From: Isoetes taiwanensis
Taxonomy: Eukaryota; Streptophyta; Lycopodiopsida; Isoetales; Isoetaceae
DNA: 64,000 nucleotides
Assembly: GCA_021234155.1 (NCBI GenBank)
Contig: JAJEKV010000054.1
Coordinates: forward strand, 4,199,962-4,263,961
Direction of reading: 5' to 3'
Shown here: one piece after another, positions 56,166 through 64,000 of the stretch
How the letters are laid out: each line of letters opens with the position of its first letter
How positions within the stretch are numbered: position 1 is the first letter of the stretch
Notes under the pieces: model-generated
What the model saw: only the letters and a program-made list of their open reading frames with translations
Told to the model about the DNA's origin: nothing
The model's database searches: none
Translations under genes and position numbers: made by a program

Positions 56166-56325
56166 AGGTATAAATTTGTGCGTGTCTTCCTCCTCAGGTA
56201 TAAATTTATACCATCTCGTATAAATTTATCTGGTCTGCGACTCTAAGTTTGCCTTCTACAGTATAAATTTATACCATCCCTGTGTAAACTTTTACCATGC
56301 TCTTACGTAGGTATAAATTTATACG
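56166..56325. repeat. Palindrome cluster 5
   Basis: Perfect copy at 56197-56212; variants near 56166, 56217, 56262 and 56309, ending where the transposase region starts. Confidence 0.8.
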
Positions 56326-56639
56326 GTGTGGCCGCTACCTTTTTAAGTATGGCTCGAGAAAAAAAGCTGCCGAGCCTCAAGTCTGTTCGCGGGCTTCCTC
56401 TGCAATGACATTCACACCTCCTCAGCTGACTTTGAAAGTAGCCTCGGAAATTGCGCCTTTGATATTCAAACCCCTAGCTCTGTTGAGTTTACTCGGCCAC
56501 GACCACCTTAGCTTCCACCACCGGTTCAACTTACTCCACCACACCCACGCTCTGAGCGTCGTGCGCCCCACCAATCGTTTTACCCCACCTCGGGCTAGAG
56601 AGGTCGGACTACCTCCTCCACTTCAGTTTAGTACATAGC

Positions 56640-59383
56640 GCCCTTAGTCCGCAGTAGGCTAAATCCCCGGGAGGCAAATCACGCCAACTCCATCAATTTA
56701 AGCTAAATGATACTACAACAAGTGGAAGTCGTCGACACGCAACTCCTGTGTTCTCACGACACCGGGGCTGGTCAACCTCGTCACCAACCTCGATTACTTT
56801 TTCCCCGGAGAGAGGGAAAGCACCTCCCCCGGGACTTGCACACACCAAACCTATCGGCATCTACAAGTACACCTCAAGTTGATCTCTCGGGCGAAGAAAC
56901 ACCTCATGTTGATCTCTCGGGCGAGGACCTACCAAAGCCACAAGACTCCTTGTTGAATTCAAAGCCCCTGCAAGTAAGAATCTTAAAGCGTAACTTACAC
57001 AAGAAAGCATGTACAAGCTGTTAGAAGAAAGAAACTCATGAGCGAGGCTCACTTGCGGGCAACACATACAAAGCACTTGTTGTTCTCAAGCGTTGTTTGC
57101 TTAAGATTGGACTAAAGGAATTGAGGTTGATTCGTGATAGTTACAGTTCAATGACTCTGCTAGACCAAAGGGGCTACTTAGCCTTCAATATTAGGCGGAT
57201 GATGGTGAGAAGTTTACTTACACGCTGGTGGCCACACCGTCATGTCAAAGCGGCCTTCAAATTGATTCATGCTTTAGGCGTGAGACGACTTGACCGCTGA
57301 AGAAAAGGCTTGACAAGAATCCGGGCATCAATGACTCGCCATTCGGGAGGCATAACCAGAATTCATGCCCTTCAATGTGTTTCTGGATGGAAGGTTTCTT
57401 TAAGGAGTCTTGTGAGAAACTCCCTAATAGCCCTATGTACCACTTGGTGACAATTTCACGAAACAAGAAGTCTACGATAATTATAAGGAGATGTGTGTTG
57501 AGGTGGAGAAGCGCTTTGCGCTACTCTTACTTTTTGTGCTCTGGAAAAAAGAGTTTTCTCGGCGTGTCCATTCCTAGAAAGCATAGGATGTCTGTTTGTG
57601 CTACATGCTCGAATTAAAAGCTCGGAGACAAAATGCAAGGACACTTCACACTAAAAGTAAGCTTCGGGGCGTGTTCTTGCCTAGTTCTACTTAAAAGTAG
57701 GTTCTTTCCTAAACATATTTTCCTTTCGGATGCATTGAAGGAGGGCCCGAACAAGCACAGAGAACAACAATCTTTGGAAAGGAGAAAATTGACAAAACAT
57801 AGGAAGAAAGCCTTTGGAACAACCACTCAACTACATATCGGTTGTTATTGATGGAATGGACGAGAAGAAGACCACCCTACCACATTTTGTCAATGTGCCT
57901 AAGGATCTTTCTTGAAGAAGATTTCATACATACGCATGTTGTTGGTGCTATGGTATTTAATGGAAAACTATCTTGCAAGGCATTTTTGAATTATCCAAAC
58001 ATTCATGCTGATCCAAATCTCACTATCACAATATTGAATAAGCTTCTTTCCAATCTAGAACATATACCGCCAGGTTACGTATCTTGACTAGATAACACGA
58101 CAAGGGAAAATAAGAATCAAAAGGCGTTGTTTGCTTCTTGTGCTATGCTAGTAGAGAAACAAATCTTCAAGAAGGTGAAGATTGGTTTCTGCTTGTTGGT
58201 CATACACACGACCAAATTGATCGGATGTTGATAGGTTCTCTAAGCGTCTTGCTCGAAAAAAAGCTCTAAGCACGCCAGACCATGATTGAGGTCATCCAAG
58301 ATTCCTACAATCCTCGTCGGACATCGAGTTATTGGAAGAAACTTATGATTTCAAGGAATGGATTTTTAGGAGAGATCAACTAGGTCTTTGTGCTATTGAG
58401 CCCTTGAGAAACATTACATTTCAGCATCGGATCAAAATTTCACTTGTAGATGGCAAGGCCATCTTACAAGGAAAGAAATATGCCACATCCTTGCGGTGGC
58501 GGCCCGGTAAGCCAGTATTCAATTCATTCGCAACATCCCCAATACTAGTTCCATGCTCTCTGCAGATCAAATGCCTCTAAAAAAGCTTGAAAGAAATCAC
58601 AAAGAGTAAAAAAGGAGGGAAGAGCATTTGACTCAAATAAATCATTGGATTGTATTGAGACAAGTATTGATCTGCTCTAACCACTTTGGGGAGGCGGATG
58701 CTTTATGGTGGCCTCAATTTTTTTTTCGACAGCGTGACATGTTGCAAGCTTCATTACAAGGTCGAAGACCGGTTACATTCAAGCTGGCCATCTAGGCAAA
58801 CCCTCCTGTGCAAGTTGAGATATTGGCTAGCTCGGATGAAGATGACAGAGTCATGTGTACGGCCCTAGGCATACAAAGCACAACAAGTTGCTTTCAGTAT
58901 ACAGTTCGGTCTCGAGAGATTGAGAAAGGAATGCTCATAGCTGTCCCGGTGATAATGATGAATCTGGGGAGGCCATTCGGCTAGCTAAAATCTTGGAGGT
59001 AACAAGAGGATGGAATTCCCACTCAATTAAAAGTGCTTTGGATGAGAACATTGCGCCAATGCTTTCGATTGGGAGTTATACTTTGGAGATGGTAAAAGCA
59101 GGAGTGGGAAAAGAGCTAAGTCCAAAGCAAGCACCGCTTTGTCATAGATCTAAGCGAAGTAAAGGTTCTTGCATATGACTTTGTTACATTGGCGCTAATA
59201 AGTTACGTATGGTCCTCAAACTTTAATAAGGTCGGCATGTGGATTAGACAAACAAGCCAAAAAGGTGGCCAAAAAGATGATGATGAAGACTCACTTGTAG
59301 GCGGTGAGGAAGAAGATCGTTCGAGTACATCGATCTTTGAGAGTGAAGGCGAGGATGAAGGCTCGAGTGATCGAGGGGAATAA
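56640..59383 (+). pseudogene. DUF7869-type transposase of the TIR transposon
   Basis: Plus-strand blocks appear in the order of this family: FKLIHALGVRRLDR (57255), FWMEGFFKESCEKLPNSPMY (57380), KHRMSVCATCSN (57580, Cys pair), VVIDGMDEKKTTLPHFVNVP (57841), LSCKAFLNYPNIHADPNLTI (57970), LDNTTRENKNQKALFASCAM (58088), and LVGHTHDQIDRM (58192). The Asp residues in IDGMDE, LDNTTRENKN and GHTHDQID suggest an RNase H-fold D-D-D/E site. The C-terminus is acidic (DDDEDSLVGGEEED), ending TAA at 59383. Frameshifts between nearly every block, including one just before GHTH, show it is dead. The 5' end is uncertain. Confidence 0.65.
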
Positions 59384-59826
59384 ATGAGTCGAGGATGAGA
59401 TGCATCGATCTTCTTTGCAAAATGTAAGTTTTGTCAGATGATTTCGAACATGTAAAAAAACGAGAAAGTCGCGGTGATGATTGTGCGTCAAAATATCCTA
59501 TATTTTTGACAATTTTGTTCATAATTTTGTACAATTTTCACAACCTTGAATATATCACTTCTTTGTCACTCTACTACCCTTGCTATTTTTTTTATTGCCC
59601 CTTTTTTGCTACACTTTATAAAAGTAACTATTTTTTGTTCTAGTTTAGGAGGATGAAAATTGCTATTTAAAATTTTTGCACGAAAGTTATGTTCAATCAA
59701 CCCCTCAAAAATGGTACCTAAATTACTTAAATTGTCACACCTGTCACAAAAAAATCTTAAAAATGGACTTTTTAAAGGGAATTTTAGGGAATCTTTCAAA
59801 GATTCCTTTTGAAGTGCGTTTCCAGC
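59384..59826. other. Right subterminal region of the TIR transposon
   Basis: AT-rich, non-coding. GGAATCTTTCAAAGATTCC near 59789 is a near-perfect palindrome; its half GAAAGATTCC also occurs inside the left end (50946). Confidence 0.5.
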
Positions 59827-59856
59827 AAATAAGTGCGTTTCATTTTAAACTTTGTT
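59827..59856 (-). repeat. Right TIR (30 bp)
   Basis: Complement of the left TIR with one mismatch; followed by GTCT. Confidence 0.85.
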
Positions 59857-62483
59857 GTCTGCGAAGGGCTGTTGATGAGGCTTCTGAGGCAAGGAAGAAG
59901 CATGAAGAACTAGAATATGCTAATTCGAAGAGAAAATATAATTTAGATAAAAGACACGCAAGGCAAGCAAAAAGGCCTCCAAATGTGCTAGGAAGACAAC
60001 CGACCAAGCAATTACGGAATTCATCAAATCTTCATGTTGTGCAAAGCTTTGTTGTTCCATGTTTTCGGTTAAGGAGATTGCTAGCCTTAGAACTTTCTAC
60101 TGGAATATGGATTGTTGGATCGGATCACCTTGTTCTATAACATGTTTGACCTATGTGTTGTTGATGGTCAGGAAGGCACAGTGATGCTCAATAATAAACA
60201 GGTCTGCCAGCAAGCATGACAGATGGTGTATGACATAGCTTCGTCGATTTTTTACAGATGGAAGAAGAATTTCATGGAAGGCCACAGTGTAGTTGAGCAT
60301 GGAAATTCAGATTCGATGAAGCCGAGGTTCCAAACTCCGACAGCAGATAGCATATTCACACTATACGTCAATGAGAATGCTGAGACTATGCCATATAGGT
60401 CAAAGAAGACCACACATGGGACAAGAGAGAATATATTGAAGTTGTCCTCCATTTCGACCAAAAAGGATATACATCAAGAAGTTGATATTGCTATGGAAGA
60501 GCTGACTGGTAAGCATATGTCATGCTCTTATTTCTTGCATATTTGGAAAGATAATCATTCGGAGGTTGCCATAGCCAAGTGCATAGCTTTCTTCAAATGT
60601 AACACATGTATAGTCATTAAAGAAAAGCTAGCTAAAACACATGATCCATTGGAAAAAAGAGAGTTAGCATGGGAAAGAAAGGTTCGTATATTTGCATAGC
60701 TGTCTTGCAGAAGCTTTTATCGATCCTGACGAGCATTGTCGCATTGTGCACCGGACCAAGCTCCTACGATCATTCATGATAAAATGGACCAGAATAACAA
60801 TATGTAGCAAAATAACCGGGGGTTCCAGGGGGATTTGATGTGGATGTAAAAAATAACAATTCTTGAAACCATAGATCATATATCCCTAAAACAATTGAAT
60901 GGGTTGTTATAAAAAAAAAAACCATAGATTCAAGATAAGAATTAATCACATTAGCTCACTGGGTATATTGGTTAAAGTAGTTTTATTGGGACATTGAGTT
61001 ATTTTGGTAGAGGTTCGAGCCCCTGTATTTTATATTCTATAATCTTAGGCAAAGCCGTATAGAGGTTCGATATTCCCTCAAAACCTTAGGCGAAAGCGTA
61101 TTTCATATTTCAAAATCATAGGCGCCTCCAATCATAAATGATTATACGCGAAAAAAGAGAGGTGCTCACAGGCCCCAACATACGATCTGGGTCGTACGAT
61201 CGACGAATCCGACTACTATGGTAGTACAGGGTGCCCTCGTTTAGACTATGGTGCCTAGACTTGAGAAGTTGGCCAAGTCGATGTGGAGAGGGGAGCGTCT
61301 AAAGGTTAGCATCACTGGAGCTCTGATACATGATCATGGTACAAGCGCACTAGGTCATTTTTCGGTTGAGCTTTGGCAAGATGACTCTAACTTTCACATT
61401 AGATCTCTCAATGATGTATTGAAGACACTGGAAGATTCAACTGAAGATAACTGGGGTCACCTACGTGATATAGCTAAACCCACATGTGCATGGGCTTCTT
61501 CAATTCTAGAGTCTGAGGCTTTGAGGACCAAGGTGATCAATAAATCAAAAAAAACTATATGATGTGCCTCCAAGGGAAATCTCAAAACTGAAAAAGCTAC
61601 CGACGAGTATCTTCATCTTGACGACTGCCCTGGCCAGAACAAGAATAGATATGTGTTTTCATACTTTTATTACCTTGTATGGCAAGGTGTGTTTGATGAG
61701 ATGAAATTGGGTTTCATGATGGTTGGGCATACACGTGATGATATAGATGCTTTGTTTGACAACTACTCTATTGTTTTGAGAAAGTCAGATGCACTAGCCA
61801 TTCCAGAGTTAATGCAAATGTTTTGGGAATGTAGCTGGAAAGCTCTAACGCCTTACCTTGTGCACGAGGTGATTCACGAAAGGCTACATTCTTGCTCAGA
61901 AGGAATGTCTGATGGGCCATCTAGAGCCACTTCTGTCCAAATTCTGCAACAAAGACGAATGGCCTCTAATATTTTATAAGATAAAACCTGTGAGTGGCGG
62001 AGAAGGAAATTAAAATATGTAGATGATGCACCCATGATTCCTCAAGGAGTGCCAAAGACTGTACCTCCAGTGAAAGCTCTCAAGGACATTAGTGCTTTGA
62101 GAAGCTTCATAACAAAATACATCATCCAGTTCAAATCCTTAATCCATATCAAGATATCAGGAAGGGTATGTTCTTGCTTGTGAGGCCAACTGATAGTTGC
62201 CTTACTTGGTTAGCTAAAGACCCAAACGAGCCTCACTACGAAGAAGTGTATGTCTCATGGTGGGAGCCTGTCAATAGGAAGGTTATCCCAATAACTATGT
62301 TGATTGTTGGGAGAAGAGGTGGAGGCTAATGATCCGTCTCGATACCAACTGATAAAAACCATTGACTATGCATGGACAATTGAAGGGGTGCCTTCAACCA
62401 TGTTGATCCCAAGCGACGTAGCCTCTCAATTAAGAGACCTGGTTGCTAATGAGGATAAGGATGATGATAAGGATGAAGAATAA
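59857..62483 (+). pseudogene. Host gene of the TIR insertion: second DUF7869-type transposase
   Basis: It starts with a basic region (EARKKHEELEYANSKRKYN). 60223-60699 is open: SIFYRWKKNFMEG, CSYFLHIWKDNHSEVAIAKC and CNTCIVIKEKLAKTHDPLEK (the Cys-pair block). The putative triad is in HDKMDQ (60775-60792), LDDCPGQNKN (61612-61648) and VGHTRDDIDAL (61722-61751). PRLEKLAKSMWRGERLKVSI with ALIHDHG follows the first motif after a 450-bp interruption holding a SINE. It ends with acidic NEDKDDDKDEE at 62483. Several frameshifts. With the DUF8039 parts upstream it likely formed one older transposon, distinct from the element that split it. Confidence 0.65.
60951..61130 (+). repeat. tRNA-headed SINE-like insertion
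   Basis: A-box-like TAGCTCACTGGG (60952-60963) and B box GGTTCGAGCCC (61012-61022). The following text repeats AGGCAAAGCCGTAT or AGGCGAAAGCGTAT and GAGGTTCGA. A 12-base A run precedes it at 60911. It lies inside the transposase gene between its first acidic motif and the next conserved block. Confidence 0.5.
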
Positions 62484-62494
62484 GCTTGTCTTTC

Positions 62495-62640
62495 CACCTG
62501 AGTAAAATGTGTTTTGCTTGGTAGCTTAAGAGCTATAAAAATGGTCTTGCTAGTTAGCTTAAGTTGAGCAAAATGTGTTTTGCTTGCCTGCTTGCTATGA
62601 GCAAAATGTGTTATGCTTGCTAGCTTAAAATTCTCAAATT
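62495..62640. repeat. Short tandem repeats, GAGCAAAATGTGTTTTGCTTG type
   Basis: Three units of GAGCAAAATGTGTTTTGCTT or close variants with GCTAGCTTAAG-type spacers, just after the stop of the preceding gene. Confidence 0.65.
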
Positions 62641-63512
62641 AGTTGTTTTTGGGTTGCCCCTAAGGGGGCAAACCCTTGTTTATGTGGGCTTGTGGCATAT
62701 TCTAGGTATGTACTAGAATATGCTTAAAATATGCTGGTGACTGCTAAAAACCTAGTGTTCCCTGTAAATTGGCGGTCAGGTGTATTCTGGATGGACGATG
62801 TTTCAACCGGGTAACTGGTAACTGGCTTCTCGCTGCGGGATGCGCCGTTAAAGGAAGACAAAATGGAGCTAGGAGTTGCAGCGATGGTGGAACAGTGGAC
62901 ATTTTAGGTGTAGGTGCAAGTAAGGATGTGCTGGAGTTTGAATACACCCCCAGTCCGTGGCTCACCTTCACAGCTTGGCCAACTACATCGGCTAAACTAG
63001 TCCTTCCCTTGGCAACGACTGAAATTGGATGAATTAGACTGAAATCTATGGCACAAACCAGCTGTTTCTTACCAAACACCCCATTTCCGAGATCTAGCAA
63101 CATATTTTCAGCCAAAAATTGACAAGATGGTGGAAGAAGCAGCAATATGGGTTCCAAGCTGCAGCCATGGAAGATTAACGTAGCATGCATCAACCAAAAT
63201 ATCACAAAATTAAAATGCCCAGAACCTGTACTGGAGGCTTCAGATGTTGATATGAAGAGTAACTCATTGCAAGATTATATCCCAGGTGCCATTCTGATTA
63301 CCTTGAAATAGCGTATGTGATCATGTTTGGGGCTAGGTAACAGTTTTCAAAGAAAAACATGGAAAAATTTGTGTACTAAGGAGGCTAATACTGGCGATGC
63401 CCTTTGCTGCACTGATTTCGCCAGCAATAGCAGGTTCCAGCTCTTCCAGGGTTTGGGAGTTCTGTGCTTCGAAGTCTTGGGCTGGGAGATTCTGATATAT
63501 ACTATACCACCT
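62641..63512. other. Spacer, no gene recognised
   Basis: A minus-strand frame at 62744-63205 (153 codons) has no motif I know and is probably chance. Confidence 0.45.
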
Positions 63513-63520
63513 TATAAATA
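63513..63520 (+). promoter_or_regulatory. TATA box of the peroxidase relic
   Basis: TATAAATA lies about 57 bp before the start codon at 63570, at a normal plant distance for a TSS near 63545. Confidence 0.5.
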
Positions 63521-63569
63521 CATCTTTAATCTAAAGCTACTGGGCTTCTCTAAGGTCTGCAGATTTAAG

Positions 63570-64000
63570 ATGCAAAAATTAGCCGTCTACTTTAGCTGCT
63601 GCAACATTTTGATCATCTTGCTTTGTACGAATTATAAAGCACTGGCACAACTTATCACTGGGTTTTATGATAAACGCTGTCCAGAAGCGGAATCGTTAGT
63701 GAGGGGCTAATTGAGTCTTGAGAATGCACTTCCACGATTATTTTGTAGATGTAAGGATAAAAATAGCATTTGACTTATATCAACATTACATTAAGCATGT
63801 AATTGAATAAGCTTTGGTTTCTCGGCGGGGATGTGATGCATCGGTTCTTCTAGATGATCGTCAACCATGCGCGAGGAGAAAGAATGCACGAACCAAATAA
63901 GAATTCTCTTAGAGGTTATGAATATATAGATGAAATGAAGGCTGCATTGGAACAACAATGTCGGGGAGTAATATCTTGTGCGAGATATTATAGCCATAGC
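63570..64000 (+). pseudogene. Class III peroxidase pseudogene, 3' end outside the window
   Basis: ATG 63570 starts a signal peptide (hydrophobic CCNILIILLC, ending ALAQ) followed by LITGFYDKRCPEAESLVRG, the N-terminus of secreted class III peroxidases with the first disulfide Cys. A stop follows at 63708. In other frames come LRMHFHDYFV (the distal His motif, with Tyr instead of the usual Cys), CDASVLLDD (63828), EPNKNSLRGYEYIDEMKAAL (63890) and CRGVISCA. An extra G near 63980 shifts CADIIAIA out of frame. About 15 residues before the distal His motif are gone. In plants these haem enzymes oxidise phenolics in the cell wall; this copy cannot. Confidence 0.8.

Larger units (their letters stand above)
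54521..56296. other. Divergent intergenic region of the TIR transposon
   Basis: Lies between the two genes and holds most palindromes and the duplicated TATA-containing unit. Open stretches here are created by the repeats (they translate as INLY or YKFIP). Confidence 0.55.
50903..59856 (+). mobile_element. 8.95 kb TIR DNA transposon with transposase and DNA-methyltransferase genes
   Basis: The ends are 30-bp inverted repeats with one mismatch, starting AACAARGTTTAAAATGAAAC, at 50903-50932 and 59827-59856. They are flanked by GTCT at 50899-50902 and 59857-59860, a 4-bp target duplication. AAGTGCGTTT recurs just inside both ends. The interior carries a minus-strand ParB-methyltransferase gene, a plus-strand DUF7869-type transposase, and an array of 16-bp palindromes. 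Both genes are broken. TSD length and a D-D-D-like triad would suit the Sola superfamily, but that is a hypothesis; Ginger and Academ elements can have similar TSDs. Confidence 0.75.

Noticed and set aside
51374-56325. CRISPR-like array of short palindromic repeats
   Set aside because: Spacers vary from a few to hundreds of bases, no leader or cas genes, eukaryotic transposon context.
62744-63205. 153-codon minus-strand gene
   Set aside because: No recognisable motif, splice context or neighbours; probably chance.

Overview
This is nuclear DNA of a land plant. Supporting signs are a spliced GT-AG gene of a plant-typical family, a class III peroxidase relic, TTTAGGG-type telomeric motifs, Ty1/copia elements primed by initiator tRNA-Met, and a LARD primed by tRNA-Asp. 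A chromodomain Ty3/gypsy element of fungal/Tcn1-like type and abundant transposases of the DUF7869 type point, as inference only, to a seed-free plant such as a fern or lycophyte. Almost everything is transposon, mostly nested, and one ordinary gene looks intact.

Layout. 1-5562: right end of a minus-strand LTR element (PBS plus 1.65 kb LTR) lying against or inside a LINE. 5563-13035: a LINE split at 6605/11209 by a very young 4.6 kb LARD. 13660-14690: a gypsy integrase relic. 14827-22764: a decayed chromovirus split by a 5.2 kb copia element (16715-21922, TSD AGCGG). 24145-27887: the only apparently functional gene, five coding exons, about 690 aa, with motifs like vasculin/GPBP1. 29490-30360: second relic of the 13.7 kb gypsy family. 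33.1-37.7 kb: polypyrimidine tracts of kilobase scale alternating with a duplicated tRNA-headed repeat that carries perfect heat-shock-element pentamers. 38325-38646: a MITE-like element. 39.6-41.35 kb: a LINE ORF1 relic.

44.99-62.48 kb: an old gene with DUF8039-like and DUF7869/DDE-like parts was split twice, by a young copia element (45314-50637, TSD AAAGC) and by an 8.95 kb TIR transposon (50903-59856, TSD GTCT). 63.5-64.0 kb: a class III peroxidase pseudogene running off the window.

The most interesting object is the 8.95 kb TIR transposon. Its plus strand carries a DDE/DDD-type transposase of the DUF7869 kind. Its minus strand carries a broken, intron-containing gene that reads as RG-rich N terminus, ParB-like domain, then an N4/N6-type DNA methyltransferase in the beta-class order (DIPYG motif before FSGSGTT). 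About thirty copies of a 16-bp palindrome, GGTATAAATTTATACC or close variants, lie in its introns and between the two genes and were not seen elsewhere in the window. A bacterial-type DNA-modification enzyme carried by a plant DNA transposon together with a palindrome array is not a system I recognise.
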